From: Tabrizicola_A sp964393035
GTDB taxonomy: Bacteria; Pseudomonadota; Alphaproteobacteria; Rhodobacterales; Rhodobacteraceae
DNA: 64,000 nucleotides
NCBI GenBank assembly: GCA_964393035.1
Contig: CAYMRX010000009.1
Coordinates: forward strand, 5,997 to 69,996
Direction of reading: 5' to 3'
The position numbers were made by a program, and so were the translations under genes. The notes below the pieces were generated by a model that made no database searches, was not told the DNA's origin, and worked only from the letters and a program-made list of their open reading frames with translations. Below are positions 43,402-52,043 of the stretch, in pieces. How positions within the stretch are numbered: the first letter of the stretch is position 1; the number at the start of each line of letters is the position of its first letter.

Positions 43402-44337
43402 TCACGCCCCCTTCTCGAACTTCAGGACCGGGATGCCGAGCTTCTTGGCCTTGTCGGCGAGGTTTTCCTGGATGCCATTGCCCGGGAAGACGAGAACTCC
43501 CACCGGCAGCACATCCAGCATGGCATCGTTGCGCTTGAAGGGTGCGGCCTTGGCGTATTTGGTCCAGTCGGGTTTGAAGGCGACCTGCGTGACCTTGCGG
43601 GCTTCGGCCCATTTGGCGGCGATAAGTTCGGCACCCTTGGGGCTGCCACCGTGGAGAAGGACCATGTCGGGATATTTGGTCTGGACCTGATCGAGCTTGC
43701 CCCAGATCAGGCGGTGATCGTTGAAGTCGGTCCCGCCGGTGAGGGCAATCTTGGTGCCTTGGGGAAGCATCACTTCGGTTTCCGAGCGGCGCTTGGCGGC
43801 CAGGAAATCGCGGCTGTCGATCAGTGCCGCGGTCAGGTGCTTGTGGTTCACCATCGAGCCTGAGCGGGGCCGCCAGGTTGAGCCCGTGTGCAGCTCAAAC
43901 GCCTCGGCGCTGCGGTCGCGGAAGGCTTCCAGACAATGCCGCCGTTCGACAAGGCTAGTGCCTTCGGCCGTCAAGCGCTCAAGCTCGGTCGATTTCACCT
44001 CAGAGCCGTCCTGTTCGCGCTGCAGGCGGTGTTGCGCCACTTCGTTGTCATCGAGCAAGCGTTCCGTGCGGGCGGCGGCGCGGTGGAAGAGGTTGACCTG
44101 GCCCCAGAGCAATTCTTCGAGGTCGGGTTCCATGCGGGTGTCGCCAAGGGTTGCGACGAGGGCATCGAAGATATCGCTGACGGCGTCGATGAGGCGCCCG
44201 GGATCCGGCATCGGGCGCAGATCGACCTCGTCCTGGAAGGCACGGGTGCCGTAGAGCTGGAGCTCCTGAAGCGCCCAGGCGGTCTGGGAAAGGGCGGCGC
44301 TGCGGTCGAAATCCTCGTTTTGGAATTGGGTCGTCAT
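43402..44337 (-). CDS. DUF2493 (YspA/SLOG-type) plasmid protein
   Basis: A 311-residue protein. The C-terminal ~120 residues carry the DUF2493 core: KIALTGGTDFNDHRLIWGKLD near residue 194 and LHGGSPKGAELIAAKWA near 228, a Rossmann-like nucleotide-binding fold of the SLOG superfamily. The N-terminal ~180 residues are helical. ATG 44337 has GGAGG upstream. The family is common on Rhodobacteraceae plasmids next to Toprim and helicase genes; its ligand is unknown. Confidence 0.85.
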   Translation of the reverse strand: MTTQFQNEDFDRSAALSQTAWALQELQLYGTRAFQDEVDLRPMPDPGRLIDAVSDIFDALVATLGDTRMEPDLEELLWGQVNLFHRAAARTERLLDDNEVAQHRLQREQDGSEVKSTELERLTAEGTSLVERRHCLEAFRDRSAEAFELHTGSTWRPRSGSMVNHKHLTAALIDSRDFLAAKRRSETEVMLPQGTKIALTGGTDFNDHRLIWGKLDQVQTKYPDMVLLHGGSPKGAELIAAKWAEARKVTQVAFKPDWTKYAKAAPFKRNDAMLDVLPVGVLVFPGNGIQENLADKAKKLGIPVLKFEKGA

Positions 44338-44698
44338 GGTCTTTGCCTCCGGCTGCTCGGGCCCGCGCGACAACCCGCGCGGCCTTCATGGGCTGCGAAA
44401 GCCGTGGGAGGGGACGCCCCTTCACCCCCTCTTTGGGGCCGGAACGCATGTGGAGGAGGACGGTGGGCGGCTGATTTGTCTCGCGATGCAAAGGCGGGGC
44501 TCGTCCCCGCCGGCGGAAATCAGTTGCCCTCCGTCCTTGAAGGGGCGGCCCCTTTGACGGCCGCCTGCCCATCTCTTGAAGGACGTGCGGGTGTCGGGTG
44601 GGTTCGAAAGCCGGGATGCGGGGAAAAGACGCGACCCGGTTACTCTAGCGATCCTTGACCCCTGCCCCGCTCCCTGACTGGCTTTGCGCTTTGAGAGC
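44338..44698 (-). promoter_or_regulatory. Long GC-rich leader of the DUF2493 gene
   Basis: 361 bp without a gene. A perfect hairpin GGCGGCC-N8-GGCCGCC lies at 44544-44565, with several weaker ones. The layout resembles the long leader of ssb at 28601-28950. It may be a structured 5' leader or a single-strand initiation/promoter region active during transfer. Confidence 0.35.
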
Positions 44699-45730
44699 TC
44701 AGATCGTCAGCCGATGCTGATCCTTGAGGTCGATCTGCTGCGCCAGATGCTGGCGTAGCGCCTTAGCGCCATGGGCTCGAAGATCGTCGTTGAAATCCCC
44801 GAGACGCGGCTCGAGCACCCGTACGGCAATCCCGGCCTCGGTTGCTCTGGCGGTCAACCTTTCCGCCGCACGCTGCCCCGCCGGATCGCGGTCGATGGCG
44901 ATGTAGAGGCGCTGCAATCCGACCGGCAACAGGACGGCTCCGAGGTGACCCGACGAAAGCGCCGCCCAGACGGGCAAAGAAGGGGCCGCCTCGCGAACGG
45001 ACAGCATGGTCTCGATGCCTTCGCCCAGCACGAGGCTTTGATCTGCAGGAGCGATCCTGACGGCATTGCGGAGGAGGTGACCCATGGCACGGCGAGGTGT
45101 GTCGACAGCCGCCTTGTCCTGCCCGTCAAATGCCAACCAAGTGCGATGCACGCCTTGCATGGCCCCTGCCCCATCGGTGACTGCCGCGATCAACGCTGGT
45201 CTGGGGACGGGCTTGGTCTGACCTTCATCCCTATGCCAGCACTTCGGGTGGAAGCGCAGAGTTGAACTCGGCACCGTCTGGGTGATGCCTCTGGAGCGCA
45301 GGTAGGCTTCTGCCAGAGAACCCGCCAAAGACACCGAGGCCGCGAACAAGCGCGATGCCGCCTCGACCGTGCCGCTTCGGGATTTTGTCGCCCGTTGCAC
45401 TGGCACCTCCGGGAGAACCGGTTGCGGACGGCCAAGATGCGCGCGGGCCTCGGCCAGAAGATCCGGAAAGCGGGTGATGCCCGTCCGTTCGCGAATGATG
45501 TCGAGGAGATCACCGTGTTCCGAAGTGGCTGAATCGGTCCATTTGCCCCGAGCGCCCGGCCCCGAGGTGGGGCCGGTCAGCCGGACAAACAGCGATCTCC
45601 CTGGATTGTTCTGCAAATCGCCAACCATCCAGTAGGAGCCTTCCCGCCTCCCGGCGGGAAGATAATGGCGGCAAACGCTTTCGGCATTTTGCGAAAGGTC
45701 TCGCAGTATCTCTTCTGTTTCCAATGACAT
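44699..45730 (-). CDS. Toprim-domain protein (plasmid primase/helicase-like)
   Basis: A 343-residue protein. The C-terminal Toprim domain has the glutamate motif LVLGEGIETMLS near residue 233 and the metal-binding LYIAIDRDPAGQRAAE near 274. The N-terminal ~100 residues (W-VGDLQNNPGRSLFVRL, GKWTDSAT) resemble the domain preceding Toprim in phage- and plasmid-type primases. ATG 45730 gives MSLETEEILRDL. The next gene upstream ends 11 bp away, so both belong to one minus-strand unit. Priming or strand processing during replication or transfer is the likely role. Confidence 0.82.
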   Translation of the reverse strand: MSLETEEILRDLSQNAESVCRHYLPAGRREGSYWMVGDLQNNPGRSLFVRLTGPTSGPGARGKWTDSATSEHGDLLDIIRERTGITRFPDLLAEARAHLGRPQPVLPEVPVQRATKSRSGTVEAASRLFAASVSLAGSLAEAYLRSRGITQTVPSSTLRFHPKCWHRDEGQTKPVPRPALIAAVTDGAGAMQGVHRTWLAFDGQDKAAVDTPRRAMGHLLRNAVRIAPADQSLVLGEGIETMLSVREAAPSLPVWAALSSGHLGAVLLPVGLQRLYIAIDRDPAGQRAAERLTARATEAGIAVRVLEPRLGDFNDDLRAHGAKALRQHLAQQIDLKDQHRLTI

Positions 45731-45741
45731 GGCACACACGA

Positions 45742-48700
45742 TCAACAACCTTTGCGTGCATGTAGACCCTGGATGGGGAAACGTGCAAGCAGGTGATCGA
45801 GCACGTTCACACCGCCGGAATCCGTCGGACAGAAGAGGCGCAGCTTCCAGGCGATGATTTCCGAGAAAAAGCCATCGGCCTTGAGCCGGTCCTTCTGCGC
45901 TTCCGTGAACCCCGAGAGCTCGATCCGGTTCACCCCCATGACGCGGGAGCGGTGCAACTCCATTCCTTCAGCCAGTCGCACCACGGTGTTGCCCTCCAGA
46001 ACGAGGGCATGGACCTGCGCTGCACTGAGCTTCGGCGCGTCATCCGCGAGAGTGGTCGCGACCCAAGCGGGCGAGACACGGCGGCCGATGATGCGTTGGC
46101 CGTCATCGGTCTGGAGGCGGTAAACACGGGTTTCGTCCTGCGGCAGCTGCTTCCAGATTGGCAACAGAAGCCCCGCGACGATGTGCAGCGAGGATTCCGA
46201 GAACTCGGGAACTTCCGCGAGTTCATCTGTCCAGGCGGCGACAAAGGCCGCGCGATCAGCCTCCAGCCAGTTTGTGTCCTCCATCAGCTTTGCAGGCACG
46301 GTGCTTGCCTCGGTGGGGCGGATCAGCCGCAAGCGGGGCTCGATCGTGCCGTCATCCAGCATCAGGCTGGTGGCGGGCACATGCACCGCCGCACGCCCAG
46401 AGCGGCTGTTGACCAGCAGGCGCGCTTTGGGGTCATCAAGCCAGTCCAGCGCATCGGCCAGCGAGGTCGGCGTGTTGCGGCGCTTTTCTGCGATGGTCAG
46501 GAGCTGGGTTGCAGCACCGGAGCCGGGATGGGTGTAGATCACCCGAGCATCTGTGATGCGGAAGCTCTCAGCGCGCAGCGTTTCGAGCCCGAGGTCGTAG
46601 ACGCCGGCGGCGATGGCACCCTCGATCCGCTGGTCGAGAAGTTCCTCGAAGGCCGAGAAGAGCACGGCCTGCATGTCGATCGTCAGTGCAAGCAGGCGAT
46701 TGAGGAAAGTCGTGATCGGGGGCAGGTCGTCTTTCAGCCCATTGTCATCGGTCAGGCTGAGACCGGTCGCTTCCTCGAAAGCCCCGAGCGAGCAGCCCGC
46801 CACATCGCCGCGATAGATGCGGCGGTAGAGTTGGCGCAGTGCGTCGCGGGCATAGGGGCTTTCGAGGTTGTCTTCAGGCCGGAACAATCCCTGCCCGCCG
46901 GTCTGACGCTGGCCGCGCGTGATCGCCCCGAGCGTGTCGAGGCGACGCGCGATTGTGCTGAGGAACCGCTTTTCTGCTTTCACATCGGTGGCCACCGGTC
47001 GGAAGAGTGGCGGCTGCGCCTGATTGGTCCGATTGGTGCGGCCCAGACCCTGAATGGCCGCATCGGCCTTCCAGCCGGGTTCCAGAAGGTAATGGACCCG
47101 CAGGCGCTGGTTCTTGGCGCCGAGGTCGGCGTGATAGCTGCGCCCCGTGCCACCGGCGTCCGAGAAGATCAGGATGCGCTTCTGGTCATCCATGAAGGCG
47201 GCGGTTTCCACGAGGTTGGCTGAGCCTGCCCGGCTCTCCACGATGAGCCGGGCAGTGGCACCCTCGCCCTTGCGCACGATGCGGCGCGAACGGCCTGTGA
47301 CCTCGGCCACGAGGTCGGTGCCGAAGCGCTGCACGATCTGGTCGAGCGCCCCCGGCACGGGTGGCAGCGAGGCGAGCTTTTCGATCAGGGCGTCGCGACG
47401 GCGGGCAGCATCCCGACACTCGACGGGCTGGCCATCGCGGAACACGGGCCGCGACGACAGTTTGCCCTCGCTGTCGGTGAAGGGCTCATAGAGCTGCACC
47501 GGGAAGGAATGGGCGAGGTAGTCCAGGACATATTCCCGCGGCGTGATGTCGACGCGGATATCATTCCACTCGTCGGTCGGGATATCCGAGAGGCGACGCT
47601 CCATCAGCGCCTCGCCGGTCGAGACGATCTGGATGACGGCGGCATGGCCCGCCGCAAGATCGGCATCGATGCTCGTGATCAGCGTGGGGGTCTTCATCGA
47701 CGTCAGAAGGTGACCGAAGAAACGTTGCTTGGCGGACTCGAAAGCGGAGCGCGCGGCAGACTTGGCCTGGCGATTGAGCGTGCCGTTCTCACCCGTGATG
47801 TTGGCCGCCTCCATTGCGGCGGCCAGATTGTTGTGGATGATGGCGAAGGCCCCGGCATAGGCATCATAGATGGCACGCTGCTCAGGCGTCAGCGCATGCT
47901 CGAGCATTTCGTATTCGACGCCGTCATAGGAAAGCGACCGGGCAGTGTAGAGACCGAGCGAGCGCAGGTCGCGGGCGAGGACTTCCATCGCGGCAACGCC
48001 GCCCGCCTCGATGGCCTCAACGAACTCGGCGCGGGTCGTGAAGGGGAAATCTTCGCCGCCCCACAGGCCGAGCCGCTGCGCATAGGCGAGGTTGTTAACC
48101 GATGTCGCCCCGGTGGCCGAGACATAGACCACGCGGGCATTGGGAAGTTTGTGCTGCAAGCGCAGGCCCGCCCTGCCCTGCTGCGAGGCCTCAGTGTCGC
48201 CACGCTCGCCTTTCGAGCCGGCGGCATTGGCCATCGCGTGGCTTTCATCGAAGATGATGACACCATCGAAGTCGACCCCGAGCCAGTCCGCGATCTGGTC
48301 GACGCGGGATTTCTTGGCGCCCCGTTCCTCGGAACGTAGCGTGGCGTAGGTGGTGAAGAGGATGCCTTCGGCGAGCGGGATGTCGCGGCCTTGCGCGAAG
48401 CGCGACAGGGGCGTCACCAGCAATCGCTCCTGGCCAAGCGCTGACCAGTCGCGCTGCGCGTCTTCCAAGAGCTTGTCGCTTTTTGACACCCAAAGGGCTT
48501 TGCGTCGGCCTTTGCTCCAATTGTCGAGCAGCACGCCAGCCGACTGGCGGCCCTTGCCCGCCCCGGTGCCATCGCCAAGGAAGAATCCACGACGGAAACG
48601 GATGGCGTCAGGGGCACCATCGGGCGCGGCCGAAACCATGTCGCCGGTCTCATCGACGGTCCAGGATCCCGCGAGATACGCGCCGTGCGCTTCACCAGCG

Positions 48701-50115
48701 TAGATCACGGTCTCGAGCTGCGCGTCGGAGAGCAGGCCGTCGCGCAGAACGGCAGCAGGGAGTTTCGGACGGTAGGAAGGTTTTGGGGGTATGACCGACG
48801 CCATCGCCGCCGATTGAACGAGCTTGGTCGGGTGTGGGACCGCGCCGGGGATATCGATCGCCTGCAGACGGAAGGACTCGTAGATCGCATCCGAAAGGCG
48901 CGCGGTATCATCGTTGTCGCGCCCCTCGCGCAGGATGTAGGAGAGATCTTCAGCCCCGATCAGCGGGATGGTTTGCTCGGGTTGGACAACAGGAGTCGCG
49001 CGAAAAATTCCGATGGCCTTGCGCGTGGACGGGGCAGAGTTTCCCGGGAAGAGGGGAAAACGGCTCTGACTTGCCGTTGCGGCCTGATCCGACTCAAAGC
49101 GCGGCGGAACTTCAGCGGTGATCCGGGACAGGAGGTGCGCTACATCCGGAGAGGCCCGCTGGCGCAGTTCAGCCGTGACACCCCCCATTTCGCCACCACG
49201 GCATTTGTCGAAGACCGAAATCCGGGTCTCGAAAGTGGTACCATGCTTGGCAAAGGCAGTTCCCGACACCGCGCCTGTGAAGACGAGATGTGCAGTTTCA
49301 GTCAAGCGGGCGAAGGTCTCGGCCCAGGCCGGGGCACCGGGCGCGAAGCCGGCACCGGTGATGGCGACAAGTCGGCCGCCGGGCGCAAGGCGCGCAAGCG
49401 CCGAACGGAGGTGACGCGCCGTCGCTTCAGTCGTCCGACCATCGACGTTAGCCATTGCCGAGAATGGCGGATTCATCAGGATGACGCTCGGGCGCATGCC
49501 CGCGTCGAGATGATCGTCAATCTGCGCGGCGTCAAAGCGAGTGACCGGGCAGCCTGGGAACAGCAGGTGCAGAAGGTCGGCGCGGGTGTCTGCCAACTCG
49601 TTCAGCGCGAGGCTGCCGCCCGCGATCTCGGCGAGGATCGCCAAAAGCCCGGTCCCGGCCGAAGGCTCGAGGACCAGGTCACGGGGAGTGATCTGCGCAG
49701 CCGCAAGGGCCACGAGCCCCATGGGCAGTGGCGTCGAGAATTGCTGGAAGCGCTCCATCTCCTCCGAGCGCCGGGTATGCGTGGGCAAGAGGCCCGCCAC
49801 CTTGGCGAGGATGGGCAGCAGCGCTGCAGGCGAGCCAGCCCGGGCCAACAGCGCGCGGCCGAATTTGCGCAAGAAGAGGATCAGCGCCACCTCGCCCGCC
49901 TCATATGCCAGCTTCCAATCCCAGGCGCCTGTCGCATCGGAGCCACCGAAGGCGCGCTCCATCTCGGTGCGCAGGCGCAGGGCGTCGATCTGAAAACCTT
50001 GTGCCAGATCCGGTTGCAGGGATTGCGCCACGACCACAATAGGGGCGGCGGTGTCGGGGCATTGCAGCGGGGCAACCAGCGGCAGCGCGGTTGCAACAGA
50101 AGTCTGAAACGTCAT
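45742..50115 (-). CDS. Fused methyltransferase and strawberry-notch-type helicase
   Basis: A 1457-residue protein. The N-terminal domain is an N6-adenine-type methyltransferase: VLEPSAGTGLLAILAEIAGG near residue 145 and ILMNPPFSAMA near 213. The central domain is an SF2 ATPase of the strawberry-notch group: FLGDGTGAGKGRQSAGVLL near 508 and IIFDESHAMANA near 618. The C-terminal helicase domain has GGTGRSYHADLGAKNQ near 995 and IQGLGRTNRTNQA near 1025. ATG 50115 is preceded by GGAGATC. Such fusions are common on alphaproteobacterial plasmids, where protection of transferred DNA is a reasonable but unproven role. Confidence 0.9.
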   Translation of the reverse strand: MTFQTSVATALPLVAPLQCPDTAAPIVVVAQSLQPDLAQGFQIDALRLRTEMERAFGGSDATGAWDWKLAYEAGEVALILFLRKFGRALLARAGSPAALLPILAKVAGLLPTHTRRSEEMERFQQFSTPLPMGLVALAAAQITPRDLVLEPSAGTGLLAILAEIAGGSLALNELADTRADLLHLLFPGCPVTRFDAAQIDDHLDAGMRPSVILMNPPFSAMANVDGRTTEATARHLRSALARLAPGGRLVAITGAGFAPGAPAWAETFARLTETAHLVFTGAVSGTAFAKHGTTFETRISVFDKCRGGEMGGVTAELRQRASPDVAHLLSRITAEVPPRFESDQAATASQSRFPLFPGNSAPSTRKAIGIFRATPVVQPEQTIPLIGAEDLSYILREGRDNDDTARLSDAIYESFRLQAIDIPGAVPHPTKLVQSAAMASVIPPKPSYRPKLPAAVLRDGLLSDAQLETVIYAGEAHGAYLAGSWTVDETGDMVSAAPDGAPDAIRFRRGFFLGDGTGAGKGRQSAGVLLDNWSKGRRKALWVSKSDKLLEDAQRDWSALGQERLLVTPLSRFAQGRDIPLAEGILFTTYATLRSEERGAKKSRVDQIADWLGVDFDGVIIFDESHAMANAAGSKGERGDTEASQQGRAGLRLQHKLPNARVVYVSATGATSVNNLAYAQRLGLWGGEDFPFTTRAEFVEAIEAGGVAAMEVLARDLRSLGLYTARSLSYDGVEYEMLEHALTPEQRAIYDAYAGAFAIIHNNLAAAMEAANITGENGTLNRQAKSAARSAFESAKQRFFGHLLTSMKTPTLITSIDADLAAGHAAVIQIVSTGEALMERRLSDIPTDEWNDIRVDITPREYVLDYLAHSFPVQLYEPFTDSEGKLSSRPVFRDGQPVECRDAARRRDALIEKLASLPPVPGALDQIVQRFGTDLVAEVTGRSRRIVRKGEGATARLIVESRAGSANLVETAAFMDDQKRILIFSDAGGTGRSYHADLGAKNQRLRVHYLLEPGWKADAAIQGLGRTNRTNQAQPPLFRPVATDVKAEKRFLSTIARRLDTLGAITRGQRQTGGQGLFRPEDNLESPYARDALRQLYRRIYRGDVAGCSLGAFEEATGLSLTDDNGLKDDLPPITTFLNRLLALTIDMQAVLFSAFEELLDQRIEGAIAAGVYDLGLETLRAESFRITDARVIYTHPGSGAATQLLTIAEKRRNTPTSLADALDWLDDPKARLLVNSRSGRAAVHVPATSLMLDDGTIEPRLRLIRPTEASTVPAKLMEDTNWLEADRAAFVAAWTDELAEVPEFSESSLHIVAGLLLPIWKQLPQDETRVYRLQTDDGQRIIGRRVSPAWVATTLADDAPKLSAAQVHALVLEGNTVVRLAEGMELHRSRVMGVNRIELSGFTEAQKDRLKADGFFSEIIAWKLRLFCPTDSGGVNVLDHLLARFPIQGLHARKGC

Positions 50116-50165
50116 CGGGGATCTCCGGATTGGGACAAGGACAAACCGGCGGGGCACTCTCTCTG
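50116..50165 (-). promoter_or_regulatory. Leader with GAGAGTGCCC and CGGAGATCCCC elements
   Basis: On the minus strand GAGAGTGCCC begins 46 nt before the start codon and CGGAGATCCCCG directly precedes it. Similar leaders precede the genes starting at 55788, 56405 and 58281. Confidence 0.5.
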
Positions 50166-50292
50166 TCCCCCTTCGGCTTAGCCCTTTCCCGCTCCCCTCT
50201 GCCTCTCAAACCCCGGAACTAGGGATGCGCGGCTTGATTTTGTTCCTCTTATGTTCTATATATGGAAGCCAAGCAGCAAAGGAGTTTCCCCG

Positions 50293-50589
50293 ATGGAGGA
50301 CACCAGTTTTGCAATTCCCGTCACGCTCAAGCAGATTGCCTACGCGCGGTCACTGGCGCTCAAGAACCAGACGCTGCTACCTTGGGAGGTGCAGCAGGAT
50401 CGGCGAGCTTTGAGTTCCTGGATCGATGCGCAGGCCAGGCTGAAACCGGTCTCCGCCCTCGACCAGCTGCCGTCGTCGAAACAGGTGGCTTTTGCCGAGC
50501 GTCTCGCCCGAATCAAGCGCCGCGCTGTCCCGGACGAGTGCTTCCGCGACAAGGGGCTGATGTCGAAATGGATCGACGGCAACCGGTGA
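50293..50589 (+). CDS. Small protein with two KQ-A-A-LA...WID repeats
   Basis: A 98-residue protein made of two related units, residues 13-46 (KQIAYARSLALKNQ...LSSWIDAQ) and 63-96 (KQVAFAERLARIKR...MSKWIDGN). Each looks like a short helical hairpin. ATG 50293 has AAGGAG at 50279-50284. It is divergent from the helicase gene. I recall similar units at the ends of topoisomerases and in DUF3072-like proteins, but the function is unknown. Confidence 0.7.
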   Translation: MEDTSFAIPVTLKQIAYARSLALKNQTLLPWEVQQDRRALSSWIDAQARLKPVSALDQLPSSKQVAFAERLARIKRRAVPDECFRDKGLMSKWIDGNR

Positions 50590-50595
50590 CGAGTA

Positions 50596-50772
50596 TCAGT
50601 CAGCGGATGGCGCGTTGGCGTCCGGATCACCGAGGGATTTCTTCTGCCTGAGAAATGCGATCCGCAGCGCTTCCGTCGGTGACGACGGAGAGTCCAAAGC
50701 CTCGAAGAACGCCTGATGGTCACATGGCTTCAAGTTTGTGATGTCAGGGCTGTTGCCATTTGCTGATTTCAT
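50596..50772 (-). CDS. 58-residue protein resembling the C-terminus of DUF1778 antitoxins
   Basis: ATG 50772 with GGAGG ten bases upstream opens a 58-codon frame: MKSANGNSPDITNLKPCDHQ..., then FFEALDSPSSPTEALRIAFL near residues 22-41. The FFEALD-P--P-EALR pattern recalls the toxin-binding tail of DUF1778 (TacA-type) antitoxins, but the N-terminal DNA-binding part is missing and no GNAT toxin is adjacent. It is 36 bp downstream of the RES gene, on the same strand. Confidence 0.55.
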   Translation of the reverse strand: MKSANGNSPDITNLKPCDHQAFFEALDSPSSPTEALRIAFLRQKKSLGDPDANAPSAD

Positions 50773-50808
50773 TTCTTCGAACCTCCGAGGAGCATGCGCT
50801 GTAACTTG

Positions 50809-51510
50809 TCAGCCAACAGCCGTAATCGAGTAATGCGGTGTCCCATCCCAAACAAGATCCCAAGACGCGCCCGGACGGACGCTCTGGATGGCGTGTGGCT
50901 CAAAGCAGACCAAGCAATTCCCGCCGGGAGCCGGAGCCCGAACAGAGGAATAGATCAAGCCCCGGGATCCGGCCCGGCGCAGATGCTGGGCCAAGCTTTG
51001 ACCTTCGGGATATCCGACTACCGGATCCGGATGCAGGGCAGGATGATCCGGCTCATCGGTCATGTCGTCGAACACCCCGATAAAATCGGCCAACATTTCC
51101 ACGTATCGCGCGCTGTCATCGTAGCTGCCCGTAAAGCCAAGCTCCCGCGTCCGGTGCCAGGCCACCTCACTGACGGAAACCATTACATCCCATGCACAGT
51201 ACCAAGCCCCGCGCTCCTCAGTGTTGAAGCGGTTTCCGCCAGCGCGGGTGTAGGTGAAGGCTGCGTTGACATGACTGTCACCATAGATGCGCAAGTCGCG
51301 GCTGCGGCGCTGCCAGGCAAGCTCGCGGGGGTCCAGATGCGGGTTGCGCCCGCGTTCGGCCAGAAGACGGCCACTGGTCAGGCCCTCAATCTCTGCCAAG
51401 ATCGCCATCTCGTCGTCGGTATCGACGAGACCGCGCAGAGCTGGCGGCTTGTGGTAGGTGGCGGGCAAGAGGCGAACGAGACCGCGATCGGAAATCTCGG
51501 TCTGCTTCAT
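50809..51510 (-). CDS. RES-domain toxin
   Basis: A 233-residue protein. The RES domain shows the family's Arg, Tyr-containing and Glu segments: an R-x3 region with AFTYTRAGGNRFNTEERGAWYCA near residue 84 and SVSEVAWHR near 112. The C-terminus SWDLVWDG fits. RES toxins degrade NAD+ (or ADP-ribosylate a target) and are held by an Xre/MbcA/ParS-type antitoxin, which is encoded directly upstream with a 4-bp overlap. Confidence 0.85.
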   Translation of the reverse strand: MKQTEISDRGLVRLLPATYHKPPALRGLVDTDDEMAILAEIEGLTSGRLLAERGRNPHLDPRELAWQRRSRDLRIYGDSHVNAAFTYTRAGGNRFNTEERGAWYCAWDVMVSVSEVAWHRTRELGFTGSYDDSARYVEMLADFIGVFDDMTDEPDHPALHPDPVVGYPEGQSLAQHLRRAGSRGLIYSSVRAPAPGGNCLVCFEPHAIQSVRPGASWDLVWDGTPHYSITAVG

Positions 51511-51896
51511 GCCCCACCACGCAACGCGTCAAGATAGGTCCGCACCGCAAGGATCTGCGGCAAACCGCCGTCGATAGCAGTGTCGACCGGACGGTTACCA
51601 CCAAACAGCGGGCCGGTGTTCGGCCGGGCGAACCAGCTTCGAGCCAGTGGCTCGGAGAAATAGAGTTCAAGCGATTTGTAGATGCCGATCACCGCACTGA
51701 GCCGCAATAGTTGGTCCTTGGTGAGTTCCCCCGCGAAGTCCGGCTTCTTGGCGCGCTTCCACGTGCTCTCTGACATGTCGGCAAGGCCCGCCGCTTCCTT
51801 CAGGCTGAGACCCCAAGCATCGGCCACGCGGGCATAAGCCTTCAGCGCAACGGCGTTGATCTGTGCAGGTTCTCGGATCTTCTCTGCGACTTGCAT
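51507..51896 (-). CDS. Xre/MbcA/ParS-family antitoxin
   Basis: A 129-residue protein: N-terminal helix-turn-helix (WGLSLKEAAGLADMSESTWKRAK, about residues 26-48) and the C-terminal toxin-binding domain (ELYFSEPLARSWFARPNTGPLFGG near 79-102). I chose ATG 51896, which has GGAGG five bases upstream; earlier ATGs at 51911 and 51938 lack it. It should neutralise the RES toxin and repress the operon by binding the palindrome just upstream. Confidence 0.85.
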   Translation of the reverse strand: MQVAEKIREPAQINAVALKAYARVADAWGLSLKEAAGLADMSESTWKRAKKPDFAGELTKDQLLRLSAVIGIYKSLELYFSEPLARSWFARPNTGPLFGGNRPVDTAIDGGLPQILAVRTYLDALRGGA

Positions 51897-51921
51897 GGTG
51901 TCCTCCATTGTCTCCAACATA

Positions 51922-51933
51922 GTCCATATGGAC
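51922..51933. promoter_or_regulatory. Perfect palindrome GTCCATATGGAC upstream of the antitoxin gene
   Basis: A 12-bp perfect palindrome 26 bp before the antitoxin start codon. This is where an autoregulatory Xre antitoxin operator is expected. Confidence 0.55.
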
Positions 51934-51974
51934 CACATGTAAAGATCAAATGAACCCTGAGCTCTTATCTCTGT

Positions 51975-52043
51975 TTACCCGAAACGCCGCCCGCCTTCGG
52001 TGAAGGTGTACTCGCTGACGATGAACAGCGCTTCCTTCGCGAC
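51975..52043 (-). pseudogene. 3' remnant of a second copy of the gene at 54241-54885
   Basis: On the minus strand the last codons read SEYTFTEGGRRFG-stop, nearly identical to NEYTFTESGRRFG-stop of the gene at 54241. DNA similarity covers about the last 50-70 bp and then stops. It indicates a duplicated or recombined 3' end. Confidence 0.65.

Noticed and set aside
48685..50181. 498-codon plus-strand frame opposite the methyltransferase/helicase gene
   Set aside because: It is antisense to clear methyltransferase motifs; its product is Arg/Gly-rich without any domain, as expected from third-position GC bias.
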